Below, piece after piece: positions 24,317 through 33,852 of a DNA stretch of 64,000 nucleotides. Source of the DNA: Bacillus sp. DTU_2020_1000418_1_SI_GHA_SEK_038 (GTDB taxonomy: Bacteria; Bacillota; Bacilli; Bacillales; Cytobacillaceae); NCBI RefSeq assembly GCF_032341175.1, contig NZ_CP135435.1, positions 372,001 through 436,000 on the forward strand, written 5' to 3'. The position numbers and the translations under genes are program-made. A model generated the notes under the pieces. The model ran no database searches, was not told where the DNA came from, and saw only the letters and a list, made by a program, of their open reading frames with translations. Within the stretch, counting starts at the first letter, position 1, and each line of letters begins with the position of its first letter.

Positions 24317-25236
24317 TTACAGCTTCCATGATGATTCGGGCAGCCGAATTCTATTTTTTCAACCTGAATAGTACTATGCTCAATCCCGAAGTCATCGTGG
24401 AGAATGGATTGGGCATGGTGCAGAATGACATCATGAATCCCATCATTTTCAATGACAAGGTGACAGCTTAACATCGGCATTCCGGATGTAATCGACCAAA
24501 TATGAACATCATGTACTGTATTAACGAATGGAATTTTAAGAAGAGCTGTCTTGACCTTCTCAATCTCAATGTGAGCGGGAGAGCCTTCCATCAAAATGTG
24601 CAAGGATTCCTTCGTTACCCTCCAGCCGCTTACGATGATGAGACCGGCTACAATGACGCTGGCAACCGGGTCGGCTATTCCCCATCCGAAGAACATCATA
24701 AGCAGTGCGGCAATGATAGCGCCTACTGATCCAAGCATATCTCCGATTACATGAAGAAAAGCACTTCGGACATTCAAATTCTCCTCTTTATCCCCACGCA
24801 TTAAAATCCAGGCTGCCAGAATATTGACTAATAATCCAATGGAAGAAACAATGAGCATTCCGACACTTTGAACCTCAGGCGGATTGAAAAAGCGGTGATA
24901 GGCTTCGTAAAAAATATAAAGCGAAATAAGAATTAGTGTAATTCCATTTAAAGCAGCAGCAATAATTTCAAATCTCTTGTAGCCAAAAGTTTTGGAAGCC
25001 GAGGCCTTTCTTTCTCCGAGTTTGATTGCAAAAAGACTCAATCCCAATGCAGCTGCATCACTAAGCATATGACCTGCATCGGAAAGAAGCGCTAAGCTAT
25101 TTGTCATAATCCCGCCGATTATCTCAACAACCATGAAGGAAGCTATTAAGAGAAATGCTATAGATAATGCTTTTTTATTTTCAATGTTTCCATGAGAGTG
25201 GTTATGTCCATGAGCATGACCATGATGATGCCCCAT
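24313..25236 (-). CDS. czcD: CzcD, cation diffusion facilitator (zinc/cobalt/cadmium exporter)
   Basis: A 307-residue CDF protein. The N-terminus [16 protein letters not shown] is histidine-rich and metal-binding; six membrane helices carry the HxxxD/DxxxD transport sites in [15 protein letters not shown] and [13 protein letters not shown]; the C-terminal cytoplasmic domain has [22 protein letters not shown] and ends with a His/Cys cluster CPNHHGSC. It exchanges divalent metal for protons or potassium. The ATG at 25236 follows GGGGG; the longer frame is upstream of the promoter and operator. The last 4 bases overlap those of the converging arsR gene. Confidence 0.93.
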   Translation of the reverse strand: MGHHHGHAHGHNHSHGNIENKKALSIAFLLIASFMVVEIIGGIMTNSLALLSDAGHMLSDAAALGLSLFAIKLGERKASASKTFGYKRFEIIAAALNGITLILISLYIFYEAYHRFFNPPEVQSVGMLIVSSIGLLVNILAAWILMRGDKEENLNVRSAFLHVIGDMLGSVGAIIAALLMMFFGWGIADPVASVIVAGLIIVSGWRVTKESLHILMEGSPAHIEIEKVKTALLKIPFVNTVHDVHIWSITSGMPMLSCHLVIENDGIHDVILHHAQSILHDDFGIEHSTIQVEKIEFGCPNHHGSCN

Positions 25237-25255
25237 AGTAAAACCCCCTATTTTC

Positions 25256-25279
25256 ATATATGAATATATACTCATATAT
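25256..25279. promoter_or_regulatory. Candidate CzrA operator
   Basis: ATATATGA and TCATATAT are perfect 8-bp arms around an 8-base spacer, directly downstream of the czcD -10 box. This is the size of ArsR/SmtB operators. Confidence 0.6.
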
Positions 25280-25308
25280 AGTATGGCAAAAGCCGTAAAA
25301 TGTTTCAA
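25280..25308 (-). promoter_or_regulatory. SigA-type promoter of czcD
   Basis: On the minus strand TTGAAA (25308-25303) and CATACT (25285-25280) are 17 bp apart, upstream of the operator. Confidence 0.6.
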
Positions 25309-25380
25309 CTATTATCTTTGGAAAAATGCAAACAAATTATCAAAAAACATTCATGATTTTGCGATCTCAACCTAGAATGT

Positions 25381-25459
25381 AAATGTCGTTGGCTTCATTT
25401 CTCTGCGCTGGTGATTACTCCGTATATCAAGGCTTGTTCAATGAATCCAACGACAATTT
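25381..25459. repeat. 79-bp inverted-repeat element
   Basis: AAATGTCGTTGGCTTCATT and AATGAATCCAACGACAATTT form arms of about 19 bp with one mismatch and one bulge around a 40-base loop. It lies between the czcD promoter and the end of the LtaS-type gene. No open frame. It could be a small mobile palindrome or a structured RNA. Confidence 0.5.
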
Positions 25460-25500
25460 AGTTTTACACAGAAAAAAGAAGAAACCGTTTAAAAATAATG

Positions 25501-25538
25501 AAATCAGGACCAAACCTCAATGGATTTGGCCCTAATTT
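25501..25538 (-). terminator. Terminator of the LtaS-family gene
   Basis: AAATTAGGGCCAAA pairs with TTTGGTCCTGATTT (two wobble pairs) on the minus strand, with TTATTTTT shortly after, just past the gene stop. Confidence 0.6.
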
Positions 25539-25549
25539 GTGTTAAATGA

Positions 25550-27400
25550 CTATTGTAATGGCTTATTCCTTATATAATCTGAATACTGCAGAATGAGCAA
25601 AGTGTTATCAATTTTTTTTTGGAGGCCTTTTGTGTTCTTGGATTTCTTCATAGTTTTTCGATTAAATAAAGAAGCGGGGTCCTTAGCGCTTGGTGCAGTG
25701 TACAGGATTTCATTACTGATGAAAGATCCCCCGGGCATATAGTAACGCATCCCCAGAAGGTTATTTTCATATTGAAACAGATTATGTCCGATCATTTGCA
25801 CATCATGCTCAATTCCTAGAAGGTTCAGAAGGGTTGGCATGAGGTCGATTTGGCCGCCAAGTCTAGAGTAAGTTTCTCCCATGAAAATATCCGGCGCGGT
25901 GAAAAGAACAGGTACAGTAAAGCGGTCATGGAGATTATAGCGATGACCCAGTATTTCTTTTAATAATTTCTGATCCTTTTCCGTTACGGGTGCTCCGTGT
26001 AATCCTGAATGATCTCCGTATAATAACAAAATGGAATGTTCATAAATCCCAAGATCCTTCAGCTGTTGGACAAACAATCCGATTTGTTCATCCGTATAGC
26101 GAACCGATTGTAAATAGTTTCCGACATATGTCCCTTTAAATTCTTCGGGCAAATCAAGATATTCCATTTGGGGTGGCATCTCAAAAGGGGTGTGGCTTGT
26201 TAAGGTAATGATATTCGAATACATTTTATCATGTGTTTCCAGCTGTTCCGGTAATTGTGACACGACAAAGTTAAATAAGATCTCATCGGCTGGGCCGAAT
26301 CCAATTAGCTTCTTGTTCGGAATTTCGCTGCTTGTATATACATAGTCAAATCCAAGCGCAGGATATAATTTATCACGGCTCCAATAAGTAATATCATCTG
26401 CATGATAGGTAGACGTTCCATAGCCATGCTTTTTCAAGGTGCGGACTAGTGACGGGATCCCGCTGCCATCAATGACATTCACAGTTGGATCCATTCCCTC
26501 GGGATAAAGGGACGTATGCATGAGCCATTCCGCATCTGATGTATTGCCGGCGCCAATTTGCTGATACACATTATTGAAATAGGCGCTATCCTTCAATAGT
26601 TCATTTAAATGAGGGGTAATTTCCTGTCCATTAATTGTTTGATTAATAACAAATTCCTGTAAGGATTCTACCTGAATCACAAATACATGCCGATCCTTTG
26701 CAATGCCAAAGGTCCGCTGCTCGGTAAAAGGCACATACATATTTCCTTTTAATTCCGCCAATTCCTCATCTGATAAGTACTCATTTTGAGCAAAGGCTGT
26801 GCCAAATCCGCGTTCATATAATTGCACAAATTGAGATTGAATATATCCGTGCTTTTTGGCGAAATAAGATACATCCACTAAGGGATAGAAAAAAGCAAGA
26901 ACAGTAGTAGCTAATCCTATACAGCTAAATCTGACCGCCCATCTTTTTGCTTCGCTGAAATGTTGGTTGCCATCTGATTTTGAAAAATACCAGATAAGCG
27001 GAAGAATGATTAAGACATCTAAGAAAAATAAAAAATCATAGGGTGTCCCAAGCAGAGCGACTGTCCCTTTGACCGAATTGGATTGATAGATTTGTTTCAC
27101 ATCATAATAGGAAGGGATCGTTGAAAAGTATCTTGTGTAAAAAATAACAATGATAAATAGGACAGATAAGCCAAGACTATAAAGCCAGATCGAAAGCCAT
27201 TTACGCTTTTTTGAAAGGAAAATAAGTACAGATAAACCTAGGGCCCACATAGGGAATTCGATAAATAAAATATGAAAAATAGATGTATTATTAAAAATTA
27301 AAATCTGAAAAGCTGTTAATTTAATAAAAAGAATGAGCATAACTAAGCTATAAGGATGGAGCACAGCTTTTTTCAATTCTGTTGGCCAATACTTATTCAT
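25550..27400 (-). CDS. LTA synthase-family membrane sulfatase-like enzyme
   Basis: A 616-residue protein with five N-terminal membrane helices and an extracellular phosphotransferase domain. Motifs of the LtaS family are clear: VIQVESLQEFVINQTINGQEITPHLNEL (metal Glu), QQIGAGNTSDAEWLMHTSLYP (catalytic Thr in GNTSDAE), DDITYWSRDKLYPALGFD, and LLLYGDHSGLHG (metal Asp-His). Such enzymes polymerise glycerol phosphate from phosphatidylglycerol into lipoteichoic acid, or prime it; four paralogs exist in B. subtilis (LtaS, YfnI, YqgS, YvgJ) and I cannot tell which this equals. The ATG at 27400 after AGAGGTG is preferred; the 49 upstream codons lack a family match. Confidence 0.88.
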   Translation of the reverse strand: MNKYWPTELKKAVLHPYSLVMLILFIKLTAFQILIFNNTSIFHILFIEFPMWALGLSVLIFLSKKRKWLSIWLYSLGLSVLFIIVIFYTRYFSTIPSYYDVKQIYQSNSVKGTVALLGTPYDFLFFLDVLIILPLIWYFSKSDGNQHFSEAKRWAVRFSCIGLATTVLAFFYPLVDVSYFAKKHGYIQSQFVQLYERGFGTAFAQNEYLSDEELAELKGNMYVPFTEQRTFGIAKDRHVFVIQVESLQEFVINQTINGQEITPHLNELLKDSAYFNNVYQQIGAGNTSDAEWLMHTSLYPEGMDPTVNVIDGSGIPSLVRTLKKHGYGTSTYHADDITYWSRDKLYPALGFDYVYTSSEIPNKKLIGFGPADEILFNFVVSQLPEQLETHDKMYSNIITLTSHTPFEMPPQMEYLDLPEEFKGTYVGNYLQSVRYTDEQIGLFVQQLKDLGIYEHSILLLYGDHSGLHGAPVTEKDQKLLKEILGHRYNLHDRFTVPVLFTAPDIFMGETYSRLGGQIDLMPTLLNLLGIEHDVQMIGHNLFQYENNLLGMRYYMPGGSFISNEILYTAPSAKDPASLFNRKTMKKSKNTKGLQKKIDNTLLILQYSDYIRNKPLQ

Positions 27401-27528
27401 TGACAAAGGCACCTCTTGAATGTAATTAATCATCCTAAACTTTACCAAAAAGCATTGGAGCCTTGCAAACAATATATATGAAAATGAAAATAAATTATGT
27501 TGAAAGTGGATGTCGAAAAAATAATTTA

Positions 27529-27563
27529 AAAAGAGCTGCCTCCTCAAATAAAGGAAGGCAGCT
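27529..27563 (-). terminator. Terminator of the amino acid ABC operon
   Basis: AGCTGCCT and AGGCAGCT pair on the minus strand and are followed by CTTTTT, downstream of the ATPase gene. Confidence 0.75.
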
Positions 27564-27595
27564 TGTGATTTTTTTGTAGATTTAATAAAAATTAG

Positions 27596-28327
27596 TTATT
27601 TCAATACTTTACTTAAAAATGCTTTCGTACGTTCATGCTGAGGGTTTCCGAACAACTCATTTGGTTCGTTTTCTTCCACAATGTAACCGCCGTCCATGAA
27701 GATGACCCGGTCACCAACTTCACGGGCAAATCCCATTTCATGTGTGACAACTACCATGGTCATTCCCTCTTTGGCAAGCTGCTTCATTACCTCTAGCACA
27801 TCGCCGACCATTTCAGGATCGAGTGCAGATGTTGGCTCATCAAAAAGCATAATTTTTGGATTCATGGCTAAAGCTCTAGCGATGGCAACACGCTGCTTCT
27901 GACCGCCTGATAATTCCCCTGGATAGCTATTGGCCTTATCCTTAAGCCCGACCTTATCAAGAAGATCAAGAGCTGTTTTTTGGGCAGCTTCCTTAGTTGT
28001 TCCGTGGATTTTTATCGGACCGAGTGTTACATTCTCCATGACTGTTTTGTGAGGAAATAAATTAAACTGTTGGAAAACCATTCCAACTTCTTGTCTGACT
28101 TTGTTAATATTAATTTTTTCATCTGTAATATCATAACCGTTAATAATAACTTGACCGCCTGTAATATCCTCAAGACGGTTCATACACCGTAAAAAGGTGC
28201 TTTTTCCAGATCCAGATGGCCCAATTACACATACTACTTCTTTTTCTTTAATTTCAGCATTAATATCTTTTAATACTTCTAACTGGCCAAATGATTTTTT
28301 TAGGTTTCTTACTTGAATAATACTCAT
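27596..28327 (-). CDS. Polar amino acid ABC transporter ATPase (GlnQ/ArtR type)
   Basis: A 243-residue ABC ATPase with Walker [10 protein letters not shown] (near 34-42), Q-loop [16 protein letters not shown], signature [15 protein letters not shown], Walker [17 protein letters not shown] and the H-loop [10 protein letters not shown]. The ENVTLGPI and [10 protein letters not shown] segments are typical of the GlnQ/HisP/ArtR family. It powers import with the permease and binding protein genes upstream; its start overlaps the permease stop by 4 bases (ATGA), so translation is coupled. Confidence 0.93.
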   Translation of the reverse strand: MSIIQVRNLKKSFGQLEVLKDINAEIKEKEVVCVIGPSGSGKSTFLRCMNRLEDITGGQVIINGYDITDEKININKVRQEVGMVFQQFNLFPHKTVMENVTLGPIKIHGTTKEAAQKTALDLLDKVGLKDKANSYPGELSGGQKQRVAIARALAMNPKIMLFDEPTSALDPEMVGDVLEVMKQLAKEGMTMVVVTHEMGFAREVGDRVIFMDGGYIVEENEPNELFGNPQHERTKAFLSKVLK

Positions 28328-28968
28328 CGTAATTCAAATCTCCTTTCCAGGAAGCTAGCAAGCAAGGAAATTAAATAAATGACAATAAAATAAATGACAC
28401 CAACAGCAAGCCAAATGTTAAATGCCTCGAAAGTCGCTGCGGATTGAATTTGGCCTTGCTGTGTTAAATCTGCAATTCCAATGATAGAAAGGAGGGAGGT
28501 ATCCTTTAAGCTAATAATTGATTGATTCGTAATAGTAGGAAGCATTCTTCTAAATGCTTGAGGAAGTACAATATAACGCATAGCCTGAGAGCCTGTTAAA
28601 CCAATTGATCTTGCCGCTTCGGTTTGACCCTTATCAATAGATTGTATTCCCGCACGGATGATTTCAGAAAAATAGGCACCCGCATTAATAGCAACCGTAA
28701 TAATACCTGCTGTCGTATTATTCAATGATATAATGCCGAATGAATTTAATCCAAAGTAAATAAAGAATAACTGAACAATGAATGGAGTTCCACGAATGGC
28801 ATCAACAAAAATTTTGGCGATCCAATTCAGAACTTTTAAGGGTGAAAGTCTCAATAATGCAACAACCAACCCGATTAGGAATCCGAGTATGATGGCAATA
28901 ATAAAAATATAGGCAGTTACTTGAAGACCTTTTAATAAATATGGCAGGACAGATAAAATTGTTTCCAT
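28324..28968 (-). CDS. Polar amino acid ABC transporter permease
   Basis: A 214-residue inner-membrane protein of the HisM/GlnP type with five helices and the EAA loop [43 protein letters not shown]. There is only one permease gene, so it should work as a homodimer, as in ArtPQR-type systems. The ATG at 28968 is chosen although the AAAGGAG is 11 bases away; the frame opens further to a TTG inside that site. Confidence 0.9.
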   Translation of the reverse strand: METILSVLPYLLKGLQVTAYIFIIAIILGFLIGLVVALLRLSPLKVLNWIAKIFVDAIRGTPFIVQLFFIYFGLNSFGIISLNNTTAGIITVAINAGAYFSEIIRAGIQSIDKGQTEAARSIGLTGSQAMRYIVLPQAFRRMLPTITNQSIISLKDTSLLSIIGIADLTQQGQIQSAATFEAFNIWLAVGVIYFIVIYLISLLASFLERRFELR

Positions 28969-28992
28969 CTTGAAGTCATCTCCTTTCAAAAA

Positions 28993-29018
28993 GAAAGCGC
29001 GCTTGTGTGCGCGCCTTT
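28993..29018 (-). terminator. Intra-operon hairpin after the binding-protein gene
   Basis: AAAGGCGCGC and GCGCGCTTT pair on the minus strand between the binding protein and permease genes. A leaky terminator here would give more binding protein than membrane subunits, as is common in such operons. Confidence 0.7.
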
Positions 29019-29034
29019 AAGTTTGTGTCTTAGA

Positions 29035-29820
29035 TTATTGCTCACCAAGATAAGTTTTTAAAATTTCATCATATTTTCCATTTTCCTTAAGTTCAGCAAG
29101 ACCTTTATTGATCTTTTCTAATAGATCTTGATTTTTACCTTTCAATACAGCGATACCGTATTGATCTCCATTTAAACGATCTCCGGCAATTTTTAATCCA
29201 AGGTCTTTTTGAGCAATGGCGTATGCAATAACGGGGTAATCTTCAATAAGAGCATCCGCATTGCCGTTAGCTACTTCTTGGAACATAGCTGGGCTGTCAT
29301 TGAACTGTACCACTTTAAATCCTTTGCTATCAGCATTTGCCTGTGCAAAGTTAGCGCCTGATGTTCCCTTTTTAACAGCTACAGTTTTTCCCTTTAAGTC
29401 GTCAATTGTCGTAATATCGTTATTATCTTTATGAACAACCAGTGTAATACCAGCATCAAAGTATGGCTCTGAGAAATCTACAATTTTTTTTCTTTCTTCT
29501 GTAATACTCATTCCTGCAATCCCAACATCAAGCTGGTTAGCTTGCATAGCTGGAATAATGCCGCCGAAGTCCATTGGGTTTAATTCAATTTTAAAGCCTT
29601 GGTTTTCTGCAATGGCATTAATTAAATCGATATCAATTCCTTTATATTCTCCGCCTTCTTCAAATTCAAAAGGAGGATAGGTAGTATCTACGCCAATTTT
29701 ATATACTTTAGAATCATTAGATGAACCTTCTCCTGACTTTCCTTCATTTTTATCTGTGCCGCAAGCAGCTAATAGAAGGCTGAGGATAACAAACAAACTA
29801 AGTAAACTAAATTTCTTCAT
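29035..29820 (-). CDS. Polar amino acid substrate-binding lipoprotein
   Basis: A 261-residue secreted lipoprotein: signal peptide with lipobox LAAC (cysteine near residue 20), a Gly/Ser linker, then an SBP_bac_3 domain: YKIGVDTTYPPFEFEEGGEYKGIDIDLINAIAENQGFKIE, GMSITEERKKIVDFSEPYFDAGI, LKGKTVAVKKGTSGANFAQ and ADALIEDYPVIAYAI. The R-x-x-x-x-D-F-S-x-P-Y motif binds the alpha-amino acid group. Ligand may be glutamine, arginine or cystine. First gene of the operon, with a CodY-like box 160 bp upstream. Confidence 0.93.
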   Translation of the reverse strand: MKKFSLLSLFVILSLLLAACGTDKNEGKSGEGSSNDSKVYKIGVDTTYPPFEFEEGGEYKGIDIDLINAIAENQGFKIELNPMDFGGIIPAMQANQLDVGIAGMSITEERKKIVDFSEPYFDAGITLVVHKDNNDITTIDDLKGKTVAVKKGTSGANFAQANADSKGFKVVQFNDSPAMFQEVANGNADALIEDYPVIAYAIAQKDLGLKIAGDRLNGDQYGIAVLKGKNQDLLEKINKGLAELKENGKYDEILKTYLGEQ

Positions 29821-30251
29821 TTTTTAATCACTCTCCATATTCTGACTATTGATAATTTGTGAATATTTTATAAATATAGCATAAAATATCAGGAAGGGAT
29901 ACAAAATTCGACAAAAAATATTATTTCATATGATTAATTTCCTTATTCCAAAATAGTTAGAATATGGGTATTATCCATAAATTCTCAGAAAATTAATCTT
30001 AAAATACTTTTCTTTATAGGTATTAAAGGTAAATAAGAGAGAATAATTAAGATCGTTTTTTAAGGTTATTTTTATTTAACTTTTTGAACATTTATTATTC
30101 TTGAATAAAGGGTTGAATACTTGATAAAAACGAATCATTTCTTTCATGTAAATTGAAACCTCGTATACAATGTATTACGATAGAAAATAATACCACCGTA
30201 TAAGAAAATAAAAATAAAGACACAAAAGTTTTATTGAGAGGAAAGATTTAT
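29821..30251. other. 430-bp divergent intergenic region
   Basis: A long AT-rich control region between the ABC operon and the MFS gene. It holds the CodY-like box at 29980 and many A/T tracts. I see no open frame, no riboswitch pattern and no convincing pair of SigA boxes. Confidence 0.6.
29980..29994. promoter_or_regulatory. CodY-like box
   Basis: AATTCTCAGAAAATT matches the CodY consensus AATTTTCWGAAAATT at 14 of 15 positions. It lies 160 bp before the amino acid transporter operon and 258 bp before the divergent MFS gene. CodY represses amino acid uptake genes in rich medium. Confidence 0.65.
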
Positions 30252-31439
30252 TTGGAAACTAAAAAGGTATTACCAATACTATTTCTAGTTATGTTCCTAG
30301 TCATGGTGGGCTTCGGAATAATTATTCCAGTTCTGCCTTTTTATGCAGAGGAAATTGGGGCAAGTCCCGCTGAACTAGGCTGGTTAATGGCTGTCTATTC
30401 TTTAATGCAGCTATTATTTGCACCGATGTGGGGGAGAATTTCTGATCGAATCGGAAGAAAACCGGTGATTGCGATTGGTATTGCTGGTTTATCATTATCG
30501 TTTTTCATTACGGCTGTTTCAACCGAGCTTTGGATGCTGTTCGCAGCGAGAATTATAGGGGGGCTATTATCCTCTGCAAATATGCCAACCGTTATGGCGT
30601 ATGTAGCAGATATTACTTCAGAGGAAAACCGCGGCAAAGGAATGGGCATCATTGGTGCTGCTACTGGGCTCGGTTTCATATTCGGCCCAGCTATCGGCGG
30701 AATGTTTTCAAAAATGAGTTTAACGATGCCGTTTTATATAGCAGGGACAACGTCTGCGTTAACCTTTTTGCTAGTACTGATTCTATTAAAAGAATCATTA
30801 ACAGAAGAAAATAGGCAGCAGCAGGCCAAAAACAAATCATCCTTATGGAGTGCATTCACTGGATCCGTATCCATATTATTTCTATTACAGCTGTTTATGT
30901 CCTTGTCACTATCCGGTCTAGAGGCTACTTTTGCTTATTTTGCGGCAAAAAAAGCTGGCTTAGGGACCGTTCAATTAGGCTATATATTTATGATTATGGG
31001 GCTTGCTAGTGCCTTTGTTCAAGGAGGCCTAATAGGGAGGCTGACGAAGAGATTTGGAGAGGGAATGGTCATACAGGGGGGAATCATCGTTTCAGCCATT
31101 GGGTTCGCCTGTATTTTGCTCGTTGATAGCTTTTCAACTGCCGCTTTGTTCTTAACGATTTTTGGGATTGGCAATGGTGTGATTCGTCCTAGTGTATCTG
31201 CATTAATTACGAAAAAATCGATGGCAGGTCATGGAAGCTCAACAGGGCTGCTATCTTCCTTTGATTCGCTTGGCAGAATTATTGGACCGCCATTAGGAGG
31301 CTGGCTATTCTCGATACAAGCAGGGCTTCCATACATATCTGGGGCTGTTTTATCACTTATTGCATTTGCTTTATATAGAATATATGCAATAAAATCTAGT
31401 AAAACAATATTTTATAAACCCGAGCTAGATAGAAAATAG
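30252..31439 (+). CDS. MFS exporter of the Bmr/TetA (DHA1) type
   Basis: A 395-residue twelve-helix transporter. The N-terminus LETKKVLPILFLVMFLVMVGFGIIIPVLPFYAEEIGASPAELGWLMAVYSLMQ, motif A in GRISDRIGRKPV and the antiporter motif C in GAATGLGFIFGPAIGG place it with drug:proton antiporters such as Bmr, Blt and TetA. The start is TTG at 30252 after GAGAGGAAAG. Single gene; the substrate is unknown. Confidence 0.87.
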   Translation: METKKVLPILFLVMFLVMVGFGIIIPVLPFYAEEIGASPAELGWLMAVYSLMQLLFAPMWGRISDRIGRKPVIAIGIAGLSLSFFITAVSTELWMLFAARIIGGLLSSANMPTVMAYVADITSEENRGKGMGIIGAATGLGFIFGPAIGGMFSKMSLTMPFYIAGTTSALTFLLVLILLKESLTEENRQQQAKNKSSLWSAFTGSVSILFLLQLFMSLSLSGLEATFAYFAAKKAGLGTVQLGYIFMIMGLASAFVQGGLIGRLTKRFGEGMVIQGGIIVSAIGFACILLVDSFSTAALFLTIFGIGNGVIRPSVSALITKKSMAGHGSSTGLLSSFDSLGRIIGPPLGGWLFSIQAGLPYISGAVLSLIAFALYRIYAIKSSKTIFYKPELDRK

Positions 31440-31446
31440 AGAAATA

Positions 31447-31481
31447 AAAATCCCGAATCTATAAAGACTCGGGATTTTTTG
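31447..31481 (+). terminator. Terminator of the MFS exporter gene
   Basis: AATCCCGA and TCGGGATT flank a 14-base loop and are followed by six T. Confidence 0.85.
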
Positions 31482-31518
31482 AAAGATAATAAAGCATAAG
31501 TTTTCTCGAGTTTGAGAA

Positions 31519-31700
31519 CTGTCTAGCTGCGAGTGCCATCGGCTCGAGGTCATAAGCCAATCAGTCAAGAAGGTAAACTGCAACCTTCTCGCCTGCTCGT
31601 CTTATGCTTGAGGCCCGCAGGATGCGGGTCATGCAGACGTTGCCACAGGACGTGGCGTTCTTAGTCTGCGTTCCCTTTATAAGCGGGCACTCTCCGCATT
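31519..31700. repeat. Dispersed multi-hairpin repeat, copy 2
   Basis: Begins CTGTCTAGCTGCGAGTGCC like copy 1 and shares the GGTCATAAGCCAAT, AAGAAGGT...ACCTTCT and TCTTATGCTTG modules. The GCCACAGGACGTGGC hairpin lies in the right arm and inverted relative to copy 1, so modules have been exchanged. It fills the gap between convergent genes and has no clear right end. Confidence 0.7.
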
Positions 31701-31701
31701 T

Positions 31702-32955
31702 CTATTTTGCACCTTCAACGTTTGGGCGGTTGTTTTCGTCAATGAACATAACAGCAACGGTACCGACAAGTAGAAGTGCACCAGCGAAATAGAATCCTGT
31801 GTTTAAGCTTCCTGTAACGTCTGTAAGGAATCCTGTAATATAAGGTGCTAAAATGGATCCGCACATTCCGATAAAGTTATAAACACCAAATGATGTACTA
31901 TACGCATGTTTTGGTGCATTATCGGCGATAACTGCAACTAAAACAGGGTTTGTACTGATTTTACCGAAGATACCATATCCGATTAAAGCCGCATATAATA
32001 CTCCCATATTATCGAAGAAAACAATGGATACTAGTGCAATGATGGATAATGGCATCATGACTAATAGAACTGGCTTACGTTTACCCATTTTGTCAGCAAT
32101 CCAGCTGAAAAGAATGGAGCCTGGAATCGCTGCCCAAGGAACAAGGGATGATACGAAGGCAACACTTCCGCCTGTAATGCCGCGCTCCTGCTCTAAGTAG
32201 AAAGGAATCCAAGTGATAACTACGAAGAATGCGTAGATAGCACTGAAAATTGTAATATAAGCTGCAATCAAGTTTTTGTTTTTAAATAACTCTCCAAGTT
32301 TAAGCTTTTCGCCATTATTTTCTGCAGCTTTCTCTGCTTTCGATTTTGGCTTTTCTTTAATTACCCACCACATAGCTAATCCAATTAAAACGACAGGAAT
32401 AGCAATGATGAAGAATGGTGATCTCCAGCTCATTCCAAATTCATGAACAGAATAACTTGAAATATAGTAACCAATTGACGTACCGAAAGCCATTCCGCTG
32501 TTAATGATCGCGCTGCCTAATGTAATGCGGTGTTTAGGTATCGCTTCAGATGATAGACCGTAAGAAGGTCCATAGAAGAAGCCTTGGAAAATACCTACCA
32601 TTAACCAAGTTGTCATAAATAGGAAGAATGATGGCATCATACCAGTTACCGCTGCAAAAACACCGAATAGAATAACCCCTGGTACAAGCACTCGTTTTTT
32701 CCCAATTTTATCTCCTAGAATACCTGAAGGAATATTAAGTCCTGCATAGCCTAAGAAGAAGATACTCATAATTAAACCAAGTTGTGAATTACTTAAACCA
32801 AACTCACTTTGAATGTCGCCCATGATTGGGTTTAGAATTGTACGAGTAGCATATAATGCGACCCAGCCTAAAAAGAATACGGTTACAATCTTGACCCAAT
32901 ACGGAATTCCGCCTTTTGCTGAAGGCTGCTCATGTTGCTCCAAAACCTTTGCCAT
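31702..32955 (-). CDS. MFS transporter of the anion:cation symporter type
   Basis: A 417-residue twelve-helix MFS protein. GWVALYATRTILNPIMGDIQSEFGLSNSQLGLIMSIFFLGYAGLNIPSGILGDKIGKKRV and FQGFFYGPSYGLSSEAIPKHR are typical of the ACS/OPA group that carries organic anions (hexuronates, phthalate, glycerol phosphate). It is the last gene pointing out of the FdrA/AllG/AllH locus, separated from the response regulator by a strong terminator. Import of oxamate, oxalurate or a related purine-derived anion is a reasonable inference, not shown. Confidence 0.85.
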   Translation of the reverse strand: MAKVLEQHEQPSAKGGIPYWVKIVTVFFLGWVALYATRTILNPIMGDIQSEFGLSNSQLGLIMSIFFLGYAGLNIPSGILGDKIGKKRVLVPGVILFGVFAAVTGMMPSFFLFMTTWLMVGIFQGFFYGPSYGLSSEAIPKHRITLGSAIINSGMAFGTSIGYYISSYSVHEFGMSWRSPFFIIAIPVVLIGLAMWWVIKEKPKSKAEKAAENNGEKLKLGELFKNKNLIAAYITIFSAIYAFFVVITWIPFYLEQERGITGGSVAFVSSLVPWAAIPGSILFSWIADKMGKRKPVLLVMMPLSIIALVSIVFFDNMGVLYAALIGYGIFGKISTNPVLVAVIADNAPKHAYSTSFGVYNFIGMCGSILAPYITGFLTDVTGSLNTGFYFAGALLLVGTVAVMFIDENNRPNVEGAK

Positions 32956-33091
32956 GTTGTTTTCCTCCCATTTAATTATTTTATATGCTGGCAGTAAGGA
33001 AAGGTATTAATGATTACACTCACACTATAAGACATCTTGCGTTGCAGACGAATAAAAAAGGTAAGGTTAACATTACAAAAAGATTAAAATC

Positions 33092-33126
33092 AAAAAAAAT
33101 TCCCATATTGCAACCAGCAATACGGG
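33092..33126 (-). terminator. Terminator of the two-component operon
   Basis: CCCGTATTGC and GCAATATGGG pair on the minus strand around a 5-base loop, followed by AATTTTTTTT. Confidence 0.88.
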
Positions 33127-33137
33127 TAGAGAAATCA

Positions 33138-33851
33138 TTAAATTTTCGGAACATTCCGGAGCATATATCCAAGACCAGGATACGTTACGATATATTCTTC
33201 TTTAGTCAGCAAAAGCTCTTTGATCTTACGGCGAATTCTTGCGATGCAGACACGCAAATATTCTACATCATCTCTGTATTGCGGTCCCCAAACTTCTGAC
33301 AATAAGGTTTCATGCTGGACAACTTTGTCTAGATTAAGCGCTAATATTTCCATAACGGAATACTCAGTTTGGGTAAGTTTAAATTCTTCATCATTAATCC
33401 AGCAGCGCTTGCTGCCGAGATCAATGGCTAAATCACCCGTGCGAATAATCGGGGTTTTCGCCAAACCAGGCTCAGCATTGCTTGAATGACTTCTTCTCAA
33501 AACGGCATTAACCCTGGCGAAAAGCTCATCTAATGAGAAAGGCTTTGTTAAATAGTCATCTGCACCAACATTCAAGCCATGAACTTTATCCTGTGGATTG
33601 CTTCTAGCTGTCAGCATTATGACAGGAACGTCCGAGAATTTGCGAAGCTTGTCGAGCACATAGAACCCATCCTGTCCAGGCATCATAATGTCCAGCAGTA
33701 TTAAATCAGGTGAAATGAGGTCGAATTTATCGAAAAGTTCTTCGCCAGAATTGACCGTTGTTACTTCATAACCAATTGATTTTAAGTTAGCTGAAACAAA
33801 TCGCAATATTTTTGGTTCATCATCTACAATACAAATCTTTTGCCCCTTCAT
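33138..33851 (-). CDS. OmpR/PhoB-family response regulator
   Basis: A 237-residue regulator. The receiver has the acidic pair in CIVDDEPK, the phosphorylated Asp54 in LILLDIMMPG and the lysine in YLTKPFSLDEL; the C-terminal winged helix has RCWINDEEFKLTQTEYSVMEILALNLDKVV and YLRVCIARIRRKI. It starts one base after the stop of the sensor kinase gene, so the two are a pair. Its likely targets are the fdrA operon and the MFS gene on either side. Confidence 0.93.
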   Translation of the reverse strand: MKGQKICIVDDEPKILRFVSANLKSIGYEVTTVNSGEELFDKFDLISPDLILLDIMMPGQDGFYVLDKLRKFSDVPVIMLTARSNPQDKVHGLNVGADDYLTKPFSLDELFARVNAVLRRSHSSNAEPGLAKTPIIRTGDLAIDLGSKRCWINDEEFKLTQTEYSVMEILALNLDKVVQHETLLSEVWGPQYRDDVEYLRVCIARIRRKIKELLLTKEEYIVTYPGLGYMLRNVPKI

Positions 33852-33852
33852 T

